Part shown: piece after piece, positions 28,075 to 38,100 of the stretch | Layout of the letters: each line of letters starts with the position of its first letter | How positions within the stretch are numbered: the stretch's first letter is position 1 | Translations under genes and position numbers: made by a program | The notes under the pieces: generated by a model | Databases searched by the model: none | What the model was told of the DNA's origin: nothing | The model's input: the letters and a program-made list of their open reading frames with translations, nothing else | Assembly: GCF_030412785.1 (NCBI RefSeq) | Contig: NZ_CP125295.1 | Location: 5,890,001 to 5,954,000 of the forward strand | Direction of reading: 5' to 3' | Length of the DNA stretch: 64,000 nt | DNA from: Paraburkholderia sabiae | GTDB lineage: Bacteria; Pseudomonadota; Gammaproteobacteria; Burkholderiales; Burkholderiaceae

Positions 28075-30867
28075 TTATCCGAACACGCGCCGCCACAACC
28101 GCAGCACGGCTTCACGCTCCTTCTCGACCGTCTGCGGCTCGACCCGCGCCTTCTCCATGCCGTCCAGCCGCAGCTTGTGCTGGAGCTTCCGATACGTGCG
28201 GTAAGCCGCGCCAACCGTATCCGCCTCCTCGCCGCTCATCAGCCCGAAGCGCGACACCTCGCGCAGCAGCGCGATATTCCCCGTATTGCGGATCAGCTCG
28301 GGATCGCGCGCCGCGTGCAGCAGGACCCAGTACTGCACCGCGAACTCGATATCGACCATGCCGCCTCGATCGTGCTTGAGGTCGAACAGCTCGGTCCGGT
28401 TCGGATGACCTTCCTCGACGCGCCGCCGCATATCGACGATCTCGGCAGAGAGCGTGGCCGCATCGCGCGGCGTCGTCAGCACCTGCTCGCGGATCGCCTC
28501 GAACTGCGCGCCGATGCCCGGATCGCCCGCGCAATAGCGTGCGCGCGTCAGTGCCTGGTGCTCCCAAACCCACGCCGTATTGGCCGCATCACCTTCGCGC
28601 AACTGGTAGCGGCGGAATGCGTCGAGATCGGTGACGAGCAGGCCCGACTCGCCGTTCGGCCGCAGCCGAAGATCCACGTCGAACAGCGTGCCCGCGCCCG
28701 TCGCCGTCGTGAGCCACGTGATCAGGCGACGCGTGAAGGTTGCGTAGATATCGGACGCGTTGTCGTCGGCGTCGTCGTACAGGAAGATCAGATCGAGGTC
28801 CGACGCATAGCCGAGCTCCTTTCCGCCCAGCTTGCCGTACGCGATGATCGCGAAGCGCGGCACCTGGCGATGGCGCTTGGCAAGCTGGTTCCAGACGGCT
28901 TCGATCGTCACGTCGAGCACGGCGTCGGCGAGTTCGGACAGCCGGTCGCTGACATGCTCGACGCTCAGCTTGCCCGCGAGGTCGATCAGCAGAATGCGGA
29001 ACACCTCAGCCTGGTGCGCGTGCCGCAGCAGATCCATCTGATGCTCGACGCCGTCGGCCGCCGCGAGCCGCGCGCGCAATGTGCGCTTGAACTCCGGCCA
29101 GTCGAACGGGCTCGCCATCGCTTCGTCATCGAGCAGTTCGTCGAGCAGTTGCGGATGGCGAATCAGATAACCGGCCGCCCAGCGCGACGCGCCGAGCACC
29201 GACAGCACGCGATGCAGCGCCTGCGGATACTCGGTCAGCAGCGCGAGATAGGCGCCGCGCCGCCCGACCGCTTCGAGCAGATCGAACAGGCGCACGAGAA
29301 TATCGCCGCGCCGCTCGGCGGGCTCAAGCGTGTGCGCGGCTTCGAGTGCCCGTTGCGCGACGATGTCGAAGCGCTGGCGGCTGCTTTCCGCCAGCCCCGC
29401 ATAACGCGACGACTGCCACACGGCCTTCAGGCGCGCGAGCAGATCGGCAGGACGCTCGATCCCCAGCTCGACGAGCCGCGCGGCGAGCGCCTCGTCGGCG
29501 CTGTCGTCAGTGAGCGCGCTGCTCCACACCCACACGGCCGCGCCGTCTTCGCGCGCGCCGCAGCCGCCCTGCCCGCTCACCTTGTCGGCGAAAATCTGGT
29601 CGAACTGCTGCTCGACCAGTTCGCGGTGCGCTTCGAGCTTCGCCATCAGCGACGCGTAGTCGTCGAATCCCATCGCCTGAGCGAGATGCGCGCGCTCGGC
29701 GGGATCGACAGGCATCGCGTGGGTCTGCGCGTCGTTTCTGTATTGCAGACGGTGTTCGACATCGCGCAGAAACAGATAGGCGCTCGTCAGATCCGCGCAC
29801 ACGCCCGGCGAAACGAGCCCGCGCGCGGCCGCGTGGCGCAGCACGGCGAGCGTCGGACGCACGCGGAAGCCCGCGTCCTGGCCGCCGCGGATCAGTTGAA
29901 ACACCTGCGCGCTGAATTCGATTTCACGGATGCCGCCGCGGCCGAGCTTGATGTCGTCGGCCTTGTCGGGGCGCATCGACGCGCGCCGCTGCGCTTCCTG
30001 ACGAATCTGCAGATGCAGCGAGCGGATCGCGCTGATCACGCCAAAGTCCAGATAGCGCCGGTAGACGAACGGCTTGACGATCGCGTCGAGCTGCTTCGAC
30101 AGGCGCCGCGCCGAATCGCTGGCGTGCTCCGACACGAGGCGGCCCTTGATCCACGCATAGCGCTCCCACTCACGGCCCTGCACGTAAAAATATTCTTCGA
30201 GCATGCCCAGGCTGCACACGAGCGGCCCCGAATCGCCGTTCGGCCGCAGCCGCATGTCGACGCGAAACACGTAGCCGTCCGCCGTCACTTCGGCGAGCGC
30301 CGCGATCAGCCGCTTGCCGAGTCGCGTAAAAAAATCCTGAGTCGCGATGGGCGAGCGCTGGCCGCCCGTCGTTTCGCCGTCGTCCTCGTAGACGAAAATC
30401 AGATCGATGTCCGACGACACGTTCAGCTCGCGTCCGCCCAGCTTGCCCATGCCGACCACGCCCAGCGACAGCCGTTCGCCCTGCGCGCCGCGCGGCTCGC
30501 CGAAAAGCGCTTCGAGATCGGCGGACACAACCGCCATCGCGCGCTGGACCGTCGCTTCCGCCAGATCGGTCATCGTCCCCGTCACTTCGGCGACATCGGC
30601 GGCACGGGACAGGTCGCGCTCCATCACCGCACAGAACACTTCGGCGCGCAGCTGGCGCAGCGCCTTTTTCAGCGCGTCTTCTGAGAGCGGCGCGTCGGGC
30701 GTCGCGCGCAATGCGTTCAGCAAGGCATCGAGGCGCTCATCGATACGCTCGCGGGTGATGGGCGCCGCCGTCAGCGCCGCCACGCGGGCCGCGAGATCGG
30801 GCTGTGCCGCGTAGGCACGGGACGCGTAGTGCGAATAGCTGGAACTCAACAGGGATGGTTCGGTCAT
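28075..30867 (-). CDS. glnE: Bifunctional glutamine synthetase adenylyltransferase/adenylyl-removing enzyme
   Basis: Controls glutamine synthetase by attaching or removing AMP on a tyrosine, responding to PII proteins and glutamine. The 930 residues contain two nucleotidyltransferase domains. The N-terminal deadenylylase has GMGKLGGRELNVSSDIDLIFVYE near 137-160, and the C-terminal adenylylase AYGKLGGKELGYASDLDLIFLYD near 672-695. Each is followed by a copy of the DxRLRPNGxSG pattern and a helical bundle. The start is ATG 30867, one codon inside a possible TTG. It diverges from the yhdP-like gene. Confidence 0.96.
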   Translation of the reverse strand: MTEPSLLSSSYSHYASRAYAAQPDLAARVAALTAAPITRERIDERLDALLNALRATPDAPLSEDALKKALRQLRAEVFCAVMERDLSRAADVAEVTGTMTDLAEATVQRAMAVVSADLEALFGEPRGAQGERLSLGVVGMGKLGGRELNVSSDIDLIFVYEDDGETTGGQRSPIATQDFFTRLGKRLIAALAEVTADGYVFRVDMRLRPNGDSGPLVCSLGMLEEYFYVQGREWERYAWIKGRLVSEHASDSARRLSKQLDAIVKPFVYRRYLDFGVISAIRSLHLQIRQEAQRRASMRPDKADDIKLGRGGIREIEFSAQVFQLIRGGQDAGFRVRPTLAVLRHAAARGLVSPGVCADLTSAYLFLRDVEHRLQYRNDAQTHAMPVDPAERAHLAQAMGFDDYASLMAKLEAHRELVEQQFDQIFADKVSGQGGCGAREDGAAVWVWSSALTDDSADEALAARLVELGIERPADLLARLKAVWQSSRYAGLAESSRQRFDIVAQRALEAAHTLEPAERRGDILVRLFDLLEAVGRRGAYLALLTEYPQALHRVLSVLGASRWAAGYLIRHPQLLDELLDDEAMASPFDWPEFKRTLRARLAAADGVEHQMDLLRHAHQAEVFRILLIDLAGKLSVEHVSDRLSELADAVLDVTIEAVWNQLAKRHRQVPRFAIIAYGKLGGKELGYASDLDLIFLYDDADDNASDIYATFTRRLITWLTTATGAGTLFDVDLRLRPNGESGLLVTDLDAFRRYQLREGDAANTAWVWEHQALTRARYCAGDPGIGAQFEAIREQVLTTPRDAATLSAEIVDMRRRVEEGHPNRTELFDLKHDRGGMVDIEFAVQYWVLLHAARDPELIRNTGNIALLREVSRFGLMSGEEADTVGAAYRTYRKLQHKLRLDGMEKARVEPQTVEKEREAVLRLWRRVFG

Positions 30868-31053
30868 CAAAGATCTGGCTCGCTCGTTGCTTGATTCCTG
30901 CTTCGGGCCATCGCAGCCGCTGCTCGTCGCACGCCGCCGACACCCCGTGTGGCCTTGTCCACAAAGGCCGACCCATATGTTCGTGGCGGCTGGCCCGTGT
31001 GATACATTTCGTCGTTAGACCGCAAAACTACCATACGCCTACCCCGTCGCAGC

Positions 31054-34000
31054 ATGTCCGAGCGAAACTCATCCGCCGACCCGCACGAAGCTGGACGCGT
31101 CAAGCCCGTAGGCGGGAGCGATCATGCAGTGCTGCGCCACACGCTGCGCGTCGTGCTCGGCATCGCGCTGTTCCTGTACTTCGTCGTCGTGCTCGCCGTA
31201 CTCGGCCTGCGCTATGTCGTGCTGCCGCGCGTCGATTCGTTCCGTCCGCAAATCGAGACGGCCATCTCCGACAAGATCCACGCGCAGTTCAGGATCGGCA
31301 AGATTGCGCCGCACTGGACCGGCTTCCAGCCGGGCCTCGAAGTCACCGACGTCACCATCACCAAAAGCGACGGCAGGGCCGCGCTGACCATTCCGCATGC
31401 GAGCGCGACGGTGTCGTGGTCGTCCATCTGGAAGCTCGCGCCCATCCTGTCGAGCGTGATCGTCGACAAGCCGGATCTGCTGATCGAGCGCGAATCGGAC
31501 GGCTCGCTGACCGTCGCGGGCGTGATGGTGCCGACCACGCATTCGGGCAACGACACGTTCAGCACGTGGCTGCTGCGCCAGCAGGCGATGATCCTGCGCG
31601 GCGGCACGCTGCGCTGGCACGACACGCGCCGCGATGCGCCCGAAATCGCGCTGCAGAACATCCGCCTCGCCATTCTCAGCGACGGCTACGATCACAAGCT
31701 CGCTTTGCAGGCGCCGCCCGACGGCAAGGTGCTGTTCGGACCGCTCGACTTCCGCGCGGACTTCCGTCATACGCGGCTCGCGGCGATCGGCAAGCCGGTC
31801 AACTGGACGGGCGAAGCCTACATTTCGACGGGCTCCGTCGATCTCCCCATGCTCGCGCGCTACATGGACTTCCCGATCGAAACGTACGCGGGCCGTGTCG
31901 CCAGCAAGATCTGGCTGCAGTTCGCGCAAGGGCGCGTGCGCTCGGCGTCGGGCGAGGCGTCGGGCAACAACATCGCGCTGCGCGTGAAGCCGACGCAGCC
32001 GAAGCTCGACGTGCCCGTCGCGCGCTTTTCGTGGGCCGTCGCGCATGACGGCGACGAGTGGACGCTCGATCTCAACGATCTGCGCGCCGAACTCGGCCAG
32101 CCGCCGCTCGACGACGGCACGCCCGTCGCGCGCATTCTTGCGCTGCACACACTGTCGAGCCGTTTGCGGAGTCCGAGCGTCCAGCACGGCCAGCTGATCA
32201 GCATCACGGGCGACCGCGTCGATCTCGGCATCCTCGCCGAGTTCAGCCGCGCGCTGCCGCTGCCGAAGCGGCTGCTGAACGGCCTCGTGCGCTTCAACCC
32301 GCGCGGTCTGGTGGCGAACTACACGATCGAAGTCGAACGCGGCAAACCGGATTCGGGCGAAGCGGCCACCGAGCATCGCGAGCCGGGCGCGGAGCCGATC
32401 GTCCGCTATCGGTTCAAGGGCGATCTGCAGGGCATCAGCGTCGCCGCGCAGGAACCGCCGCCGGGCCTGACCGCGCGCAATCACCCGCGCGCCGGCATTC
32501 CGGGCGTCGAGAATCTGTGGGGCAGCGTCGATGCCGACGAAAAGCACGGCGCGATCACAATCGATACGGCCAACGCAGCGCTCACGCTGCCCGGCGTGTT
32601 CGACGATCCGCGCCTGACGTTCGACCACCTGAGCGGCAAGGGCGCGTGGACGATCGCGTCGACCATCGATCCCGGCCAACGGCACAAGGCGTTCAAGGTG
32701 GATGTGTCGGAACTGAAGGTATCGAACGCGGACGTGGATGCCAAAGCGACGGCCAGCTATTCGAACGTCGGCAGCGGACGCGGCGCGCTCGATCTGAAAG
32801 CCGACTTCGAGCGCGCGCAGGTCACGCGCATCACCCGCTACCTGCCGACAAGCATCAGCGAAAGGCTGCGCATCTATCTGACGCACGGGCTGCAAGCGGG
32901 CATCTCGCGCGGCGCCACGATCGAAATTCACGGCAATCTCGAGAAATTCCCCTACTCGCGCGACCCCAGCGCGGGCGTCTTCAAGATCGTCGCGCCGTTC
33001 AAGGGCGGCCGCTTCGATCCGTCGCCGTATCCGCCGCGCACGATGAAAAACGGCACGCCGAACGTGTGGCCCGCGCTCGACGGCATCGACGGCACGTTCC
33101 TGCTGAAAGAGCAGCTGCTGCGTTTCGACATCGACCGCGCGCACTACAAGCGCGTCGCGCTCGGCCCGGTGGCGGGCAAGATCGACGACATGGGCAACCG
33201 GGCGTCGAGCCTGATCATCACGGGCGACGGACGCGGGCCGCTCGCCGACATGCTCGACTACGTGAACAACAGCGCGCTCGGCGGCCTCGCGAAACATCAG
33301 ACGGAAAAGCTGCACGCCGAAGGCCCCGCGGCGCTCGCGCTCAAGCTGACCGTGCCGCGCAACCCGCCCGTGCCGCCAGGCGTCACGCCGCCGAAGACGC
33401 ATGTGGCCGTCGAAGGTTCGCTCGCATTCGAGAACGACCGGCTCGCGATGGACAACGTTCCGCCGCTGTCGGAACTGCGCGGCAAGGTTCGCTTCACCGA
33501 CCATACGGCGCAGGTCGACGGGCTGTCGGGGCAATTCATGGGCGGCGACGTACACGCGAAAGGCGGGCTGAACCAGCAAGGCGCATACGCGCTCGACGTG
33601 TCCGGTCACGTCGCTGTCGACGCCGCGCGCGACCTCAATCTGCGTGGCCTGCCCGCGCAGGTGCTCACGCGCATGAACGGCAGCGCGCCCTACAACATCA
33701 GCGTGCACGGAGCGAAAGGCGGTTTGCCCGAGGTCGCCGTCCATTCCGACCTGACGGGGCTCGCGCTCAATTTCCCGGCGCCCTTCGACAAGCCGATCGG
33801 CACGCCGATGCCGCTCGACTTCACGTTCAAACCGACTGTCGGCTCTGTCACGAACGCCAGCGACAACGCGAATAGCGAGAACCTGCAACGCGCCGACCTG
33901 ACCTTCGGCCCGATCGCGGCCACGTATCTGGTGAAGCGCACGCCCGGCCAGCCGCCCGAGGTCGTGCGCGGCGCGATCGGCGTGAACCGGACCACGGACC

Positions 34001-35286
34001 TGCCCTCGGAAGGCGTGATCGCCGCCGTCGACATTGACGCACTCGACGCCGACGCGTGGCGCGCCCTCTTCCTGCAAATGCGCAAGGCCAACGAAGGCGT
34101 CGCGCCAGTGCCGCCCAGCGCGACGGCCGCGCAGTTCATGCCGAACCGCTTCGCGGTCCACATCGGCACGCTGACGCTGCTCAAGCGTCACTGGGAAAGC
34201 GTGGTGGTCGGCGCGTCTCACTTCGACAAGCAATGGCAGGCGAACATCGCGTCGAACCAGGTGTCGGGTCACGTGTCGTGGCTGCCGGGCGCGCAGCCGG
34301 GTTCGCCGGGCACGCTGCAGGCACGGCTCGCGCGGCTCGTGATTCCTTCGGCGACCGAGAACGACCTGCTCGGCCCCGCGATCAACCAGCCGGCGCAAAA
34401 CATTCCGTCGATCGACCTCGTCGTCAACGAACTGATCGTGCGCGAGCGCAATCTCGGCAAGCTCGAGGTCAACGCGCATAACTTCGAGGACAACGGCACG
34501 CCCGTCTGGCAACTCGATTCGCTCGAAATCAGCAACCCGGCCGCAGACCTGAAGGCGACGGCGAACTGGCGCACGGGCCGTAACTACGGCGCGAATCAGG
34601 ACGACGAAGCCGAGCGCAGCACCGAACTGGGTTTCAAGCTGGACATCAAGGACGCGGGCCTGCTGCTCGAACGCGCCGGCCTGCCGCGCACGATCAAGGC
34701 AGGCGAAGGCTCGCTGTCGGGCAAGCTCGCCTGGCGCGGCGGCCCGACCAAGCCCGACTACCCGACGCTCAACGGCAATCTCGCCGTCGATCTGCGGCAC
34801 GGACAGATTCTCAAGGTTGATCCCGGTGTCGCGAAGCTGCTCGGCGTGCTGAGCCTGCAAAGCCTCGCGCGCTATGCGCAGATGGACTTCCGTGACGTGA
34901 TCGGCGAAGGCCTGCCGTTCGAACACGTAACGGGCACGGCGCAGGTCGTGAACGGCATCGGCTCGACGAACAACTTCGAGCTGGTGACGGCGCCCGCGCG
35001 CGCCAACATGAAAGGCACCGTCGATCTGACCCACGAAACGCAGAACCTGAACGTGCATATCGTGCCGACCATCAGCGCGGGCACGGGCGTCGTCGTGGCA
35101 GCCGTGATCAATCCGCTGCTCGGGCTCGCCGCGCTGGTGGGCGATCTCGCGCTGTCGCATTCGATCGAACATGCGTTCGCGCGCGATTACTCGATCACGG
35201 GTTCGTGGGCCAAGCCGCACGTCGAGCGGGTCCACGGAGATAGCGGTAATATGAACGCGCCGGCCGCCATCGCGACACCGAACTGA
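31054..35286 (+). CDS. yhdP: YhdP-family AsmA-like envelope protein
   Basis: Very large (1410-residue) inner-membrane-anchored periplasmic protein of the YhdP/TIGR02099 group. In enterobacteria, YhdP, TamB and YdbH are thought to bridge the periplasm and carry phospholipids to the outer membrane. A cytoplasmic N-terminus of ~28 residues is followed by one membrane anchor (VVLGIALFLYFVVVLAVLGL). A long beta-rich repetitive region follows, ending in an AsmA-type segment (DLRHGQILKVDPGVAKLLGVLSLQSLARY, then GTVDLTHETQNLNVHIVPTISAG). The gene order with the nitrilase and tldD is conserved in related genomes as far as I recall. Assignment is from length, topology and these motifs. Confidence 0.88.
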   Translation: MSERNSSADPHEAGRVKPVGGSDHAVLRHTLRVVLGIALFLYFVVVLAVLGLRYVVLPRVDSFRPQIETAISDKIHAQFRIGKIAPHWTGFQPGLEVTDVTITKSDGRAALTIPHASATVSWSSIWKLAPILSSVIVDKPDLLIERESDGSLTVAGVMVPTTHSGNDTFSTWLLRQQAMILRGGTLRWHDTRRDAPEIALQNIRLAILSDGYDHKLALQAPPDGKVLFGPLDFRADFRHTRLAAIGKPVNWTGEAYISTGSVDLPMLARYMDFPIETYAGRVASKIWLQFAQGRVRSASGEASGNNIALRVKPTQPKLDVPVARFSWAVAHDGDEWTLDLNDLRAELGQPPLDDGTPVARILALHTLSSRLRSPSVQHGQLISITGDRVDLGILAEFSRALPLPKRLLNGLVRFNPRGLVANYTIEVERGKPDSGEAATEHREPGAEPIVRYRFKGDLQGISVAAQEPPPGLTARNHPRAGIPGVENLWGSVDADEKHGAITIDTANAALTLPGVFDDPRLTFDHLSGKGAWTIASTIDPGQRHKAFKVDVSELKVSNADVDAKATASYSNVGSGRGALDLKADFERAQVTRITRYLPTSISERLRIYLTHGLQAGISRGATIEIHGNLEKFPYSRDPSAGVFKIVAPFKGGRFDPSPYPPRTMKNGTPNVWPALDGIDGTFLLKEQLLRFDIDRAHYKRVALGPVAGKIDDMGNRASSLIITGDGRGPLADMLDYVNNSALGGLAKHQTEKLHAEGPAALALKLTVPRNPPVPPGVTPPKTHVAVEGSLAFENDRLAMDNVPPLSELRGKVRFTDHTAQVDGLSGQFMGGDVHAKGGLNQQGAYALDVSGHVAVDAARDLNLRGLPAQVLTRMNGSAPYNISVHGAKGGLPEVAVHSDLTGLALNFPAPFDKPIGTPMPLDFTFKPTVGSVTNASDNANSENLQRADLTFGPIAATYLVKRTPGQPPEVVRGAIGVNRTTDLPSEGVIAAVDIDALDADAWRALFLQMRKANEGVAPVPPSATAAQFMPNRFAVHIGTLTLLKRHWESVVVGASHFDKQWQANIASNQVSGHVSWLPGAQPGSPGTLQARLARLVIPSATENDLLGPAINQPAQNIPSIDLVVNELIVRERNLGKLEVNAHNFEDNGTPVWQLDSLEISNPAADLKATANWRTGRNYGANQDDEAERSTELGFKLDIKDAGLLLERAGLPRTIKAGEGSLSGKLAWRGGPTKPDYPTLNGNLAVDLRHGQILKVDPGVAKLLGVLSLQSLARYAQMDFRDVIGEGLPFEHVTGTAQVVNGIGSTNNFELVTAPARANMKGTVDLTHETQNLNVHIVPTISAGTGVVVAAVINPLLGLAALVGDLALSHSIEHAFARDYSITGSWAKPHVERVHGDSGNMNAPAAIATPN

Positions 35287-35402
35287 GGCCGATGGCGGCG
35301 CTTCCAGCGAGTGTTGGCCCGCTTCGTGCGTTGCTGAATGTCCAAGATTGCTGTCCGTTTCCGCTTGTCCGCACTGCCCTTGCAGGAGTTTTTCGAACGC
35401 TT

Positions 35403-36251
35403 ATGAGCGACCTGAACACGCAGTCCGCGCAGTCTCCTTCCTACGCTGGTCCGTTCCGCGTCGCCGCGCTGCAGATGGTGAGCACGCCCGAGCGCGACCG
35501 CAATCTCGCCGATGCTGAACGCCTGATCGCGCAAGCCGCCGCCGACGGCGCGCAGCTCGTCCTGCTGCCCGAGTATTTCTGCTTCATGGGCTTCAAGGAC
35601 ACCGACAAGCTCACCGTGCGCGAATCCTATGGCGACGGGCCAATCCAGCAGTTTCTCGCCGATGCCGCGCGCCGGCATAAGGTGTGGATCATCGGCGGCA
35701 CGCTGCCTTTGAAGGCGCCCGAAGAAACCCGCGTGCTGAACACGACGCTCGTGTTCGATCCGCAGGGCAACGAGGCCGCGCGCTACGACAAGATCCATCT
35801 GTTCAACTTCGAGAAAGGCGAAGAATCGTTCGACGAAGCGCGCACGATCCGCCCCGGCGACACGGTCCGCACGTTCGATGCGCCGTTTGGGCGCGTGGGC
35901 CTGTCCGTCTGCTACGATCTACGCTTTCCCGAGCTGTACCGGCGCATGGGCGACTGCGCGCTGATCGTCGTGCCGTCCGCATTCACGTACACGACGGGTC
36001 GGGCGCACTGGGAAACGCTGCTGCGCGCGCGGGCCGTCGAAAACCAGTGCTACGTGCTGGCCGCGGCGCAAGGCGGCAAGCATGAAAACGGCCGGCGCAC
36101 GTGGGGCCACAGCATGCTGATCGACCCGTGGGGCGAGATTCTCGACGTGCGCGACGAAGGTGCGGGCGTCGTCGCGGGCAACATCGAGCGCGCACGCATC
36201 GACGAAGTGCGGCAAAGCCTGCCGGCCTGGCGTCACCGCGTATTGAGCTGA
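35403..36251 (+). CDS. Carbon-nitrogen hydrolase, Nit1-like (deaminated glutathione amidase type)
   Basis: Nitrilase-superfamily amidase. The start chosen is ATG 35403, 282 residues; the upstream frame is not conserved-looking. The catalytic triad is visible: Glu in LVLLPEYFCFMG near 53, Lys in RYDKIHLFNFE near 130, and Cys in VGLSVCYDLRFPELYR near 170. This pattern and size fit the Nit1 branch, which hydrolyses deaminated glutathione as metabolite repair, but related omega-amidases share it. It lies between yhdP and tldD. Confidence 0.87.
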   Translation: MSDLNTQSAQSPSYAGPFRVAALQMVSTPERDRNLADAERLIAQAAADGAQLVLLPEYFCFMGFKDTDKLTVRESYGDGPIQQFLADAARRHKVWIIGGTLPLKAPEETRVLNTTLVFDPQGNEAARYDKIHLFNFEKGEESFDEARTIRPGDTVRTFDAPFGRVGLSVCYDLRFPELYRRMGDCALIVVPSAFTYTTGRAHWETLLRARAVENQCYVLAAAQGGKHENGRRTWGHSMLIDPWGEILDVRDEGAGVVAGNIERARIDEVRQSLPAWRHRVLS

Positions 36252-36361
36252 TTGCCCGACTAACCTGCTGATCTGCTGGACCGATACATTGAAAGTGCCG
36301 CTGTCGTGACCCATCTGATAGCGTGTACGCAACCGAATACCCTGAATCGAGCGAACTTCGC

Positions 36362-37828
36362 ATGAACATCATCGAACCCAGCATCCGTAATCTCGCGACG
36401 GCCAAAGACGTGCTGCTCACGCCCTATGGCCTCGACGAAGCCGTGCTGACCCGCACGCTCGCCGAAATCTTCACGCATCGCGTCGATTACGCCGACCTCT
36501 ACTTCCAGACCACGCGCAGCGAGGCATGGAGCCTCGAGGAAGGCATCGTCAAGTCGGGCAGCTTCAGCATCGACCAGGGCGTCGGCGTGCGCGCCGTGTC
36601 GGGTGACCGCACGGCATTCGCCTATTCGGACGACCTGTCGCCCGAAGCGATCCGCCAGGCCGCGATCGCCACGCGTGCTATCGCGAAGGCTGGCGGCGGC
36701 AAGCAGAAGATCAAGGCGGCGTCGACGCTGACGGGTGTGTCCGGGCGCGATCTGTACCTGCCGTCCGATCCGCTGCATTCGCTCGACGCGACCGCAAAGG
36801 TCAAGCTGCTCGAGCGCATCGAACAGATGGCGCGCAGCCGCGATCCGCGCATCACGCAGGTGATGGCGGGCCTCGCGGGCGAATACGACGTCGTGCTCGT
36901 CGCGCGCAGCGACGGCGCGCTGGCCGCGGACATCCGCCCGCTCGTGCGCGTGTCGGTGACGGTGATCGCCGAACAGAACGGCCGCCGCGAAATCGGCAGC
37001 GGCGGCGGCGGCGGACGCTACGACTACGGCTATTTCACCGACGAACTCCTGTCGAAGTACGTCGACGACGCGGTCCACGCGGCGCTCGTCAATCTCGACG
37101 CGCGTCCTGCGCCCGCGGGCGCAATGACGGTCGTGCTCGGACCGGGCTGGCCCGGCGTGCTGCTGCACGAAGCGATCGGCCACGGTCTGGAAGGCGACTT
37201 CAACCGTAAGGGTTCGTCGGCATTCGCGGGACGTATCGGCGAACAGGTCGCGGCCAAGGGCGTGACGGTGGTCGACGACGGCACGCTGCCGAACCGCCGC
37301 GGTTCGCTGAACATCGACGACGAAGGCAATCCGACGCAGTGCACGACGCTGATCGAAGACGGCATTCTCAAGGGCTACATCCAGGACACGCTGAACGCGC
37401 GTCTGATGAAGATGCCCGTGACGGGCAACGCGCGCCGCGAATCGTACGCCGCGCTGCCGATGCCGCGCATGACCAACACGTACATGCTCAACGGCGACAA
37501 GGATCCGCAGGAAATCATCGCCTCCGTGAAGAACGGCCTGTACGCGGTGAACTTCGGCGGCGGCCAGGTCGACATCACGAACGGCAAGTTCGTGTTCTCG
37601 GCGTCCGAGGCGTACATGATCGAAAACGGCAAGATCACGTATCCCGTCAAGGGCGCGACGCTGATCGGCAGCGGCCCGGAATCGCTCAAGTACGTGAGCA
37701 TGATCGGCAACGACATGTCACTGGATACGGGCGTCGGCGTGTGCGGCAAGGAAGGCCAGAGCGTGCCCGTGGGCGTCGGCCAGCCGACGCTGCGCATCGA
37801 GAAGATGACGGTCGGCGGCACGGTCTGA
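36362..37828 (+). CDS. tldD: Metalloprotease TldD
   Basis: Zinc metallopeptidase subunit that works with TldE/PmbA to degrade unfolded peptides and, in some bacteria, to mature microcins or degrade CcdA. The 488 residues (ATG 36362) contain the zinc motif in LLHEAIGHGLEGDFNRKGSSAFAGRIGEQVA near 267-297. GTLPNRRGSLNIDDEGNPTQ and, near the C-terminus, NDMSLDTGVGVCGKEGQSVPVGVGQPTLRI are typical of TldD. The partner gene pmbA is not in this window. A good terminator follows. Confidence 0.95.
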   Translation: MNIIEPSIRNLATAKDVLLTPYGLDEAVLTRTLAEIFTHRVDYADLYFQTTRSEAWSLEEGIVKSGSFSIDQGVGVRAVSGDRTAFAYSDDLSPEAIRQAAIATRAIAKAGGGKQKIKAASTLTGVSGRDLYLPSDPLHSLDATAKVKLLERIEQMARSRDPRITQVMAGLAGEYDVVLVARSDGALAADIRPLVRVSVTVIAEQNGRREIGSGGGGGRYDYGYFTDELLSKYVDDAVHAALVNLDARPAPAGAMTVVLGPGWPGVLLHEAIGHGLEGDFNRKGSSAFAGRIGEQVAAKGVTVVDDGTLPNRRGSLNIDDEGNPTQCTTLIEDGILKGYIQDTLNARLMKMPVTGNARRESYAALPMPRMTNTYMLNGDKDPQEIIASVKNGLYAVNFGGGQVDITNGKFVFSASEAYMIENGKITYPVKGATLIGSGPESLKYVSMIGNDMSLDTGVGVCGKEGQSVPVGVGQPTLRIEKMTVGGTV

Positions 37829-37837
37829 ATTTGCGTC

Positions 37838-37881
37838 ATCCGCACGAATCATGCATTGACTCATCGATTCGTGCGGATTTT
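37838..37881 (+). terminator. Intrinsic terminator of tldD
   Basis: A 13-bp perfect stem (ATCCGCACGAATC / GATTCGTGCGGAT) with a 15-nt loop ends in TTTT. It begins 10 bp after the tldD stop and so isolates tldD from the aroG leader. Confidence 0.85.
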
Positions 37882-37903
37882 CCGCATTTTTACTGCCTTC
37901 GGG

Positions 37904-37933
37904 TTGCCAACCGAGCAAACCTCGGGTTATAAA
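37904..37933 (+). promoter_or_regulatory. Probable sigma-70 promoter of the aroG leader
   Basis: TTGCCA (37904-37909) and TATAAA (37928-37933) are separated by 18 bp. Transcription would begin near 37940, about 30 nt before the leader ORF and 285 nt before aroG. Confidence 0.6.
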
Positions 37934-37971
37934 GCCAATCAACCTTTTTGACGAGCCATCCCTTTTTCGCC

Positions 37972-38040
37972 ATGTCCGCCAAGTTTTATTTTTACTTTTT
38001 TTGGGCATCTCAGACCGCTGGCGGATCGAGAGGGGTGTGA
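37972..38040 (+). CDS. Aromatic leader peptide of the aroG attenuator
   Basis: A 22-residue ORF whose residues 5-11 read F-Y-F-Y-F-F-W: four Phe, two Tyr and one Trp codons in a row, the products of the pathway that aroG opens. It is followed by a mutually exclusive antiterminator/terminator pair. Its stop codon (38038-38040) is downstream of the antiterminator arm 38016-38024, so a ribosome that reaches the stop would cover that arm. No strong Shine-Dalgarno is visible before the ATG. The composition and position are very unlikely by chance in this GC-rich genome. Confidence 0.75.
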   Translation: MSAKFYFYFFWASQTAGGSRGV

Positions 38041-38100
38041 ACGTACATAAGCACCTGAAATTCCCGAAAAAACCGCCAGCGAGTCTGGCGGTTTTTTTTT
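38016..38100 (+). promoter_or_regulatory. Transcription attenuator of aroG (antiterminator and terminator)
   Basis: Terminator: stem CCGCCAG (38073-38079) / CTGGCGG (38085-38091) with loop CGAGT, six A before it and nine or more T after. Antiterminator: CGCTGGCGG (38016-38024), inside the leader ORF just after the Phe/Tyr/Trp codons, is exactly complementary to CCGCCAGCG (38073-38081) and so competes with the terminator. A ribosome stalled on the aromatic codons would leave 38016-38024 free and allow read-through. A ribosome finishing the leader would mask it and allow termination. Confidence 0.75.

Noticed and set aside
28177..30684. 835-codon plus-strand frame opposite glnE
   Set aside because: Same shadow composition; GlnE motifs are present twice on the minus strand.
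31069..35235. 1388-codon open frame antisense to yhdP
   Set aside because: It is a by-product of G/C-ending codons: Arg/Asp/Ala/Val/His-rich with no domain pattern. The plus-strand frame has a membrane anchor and AsmA-like ending.
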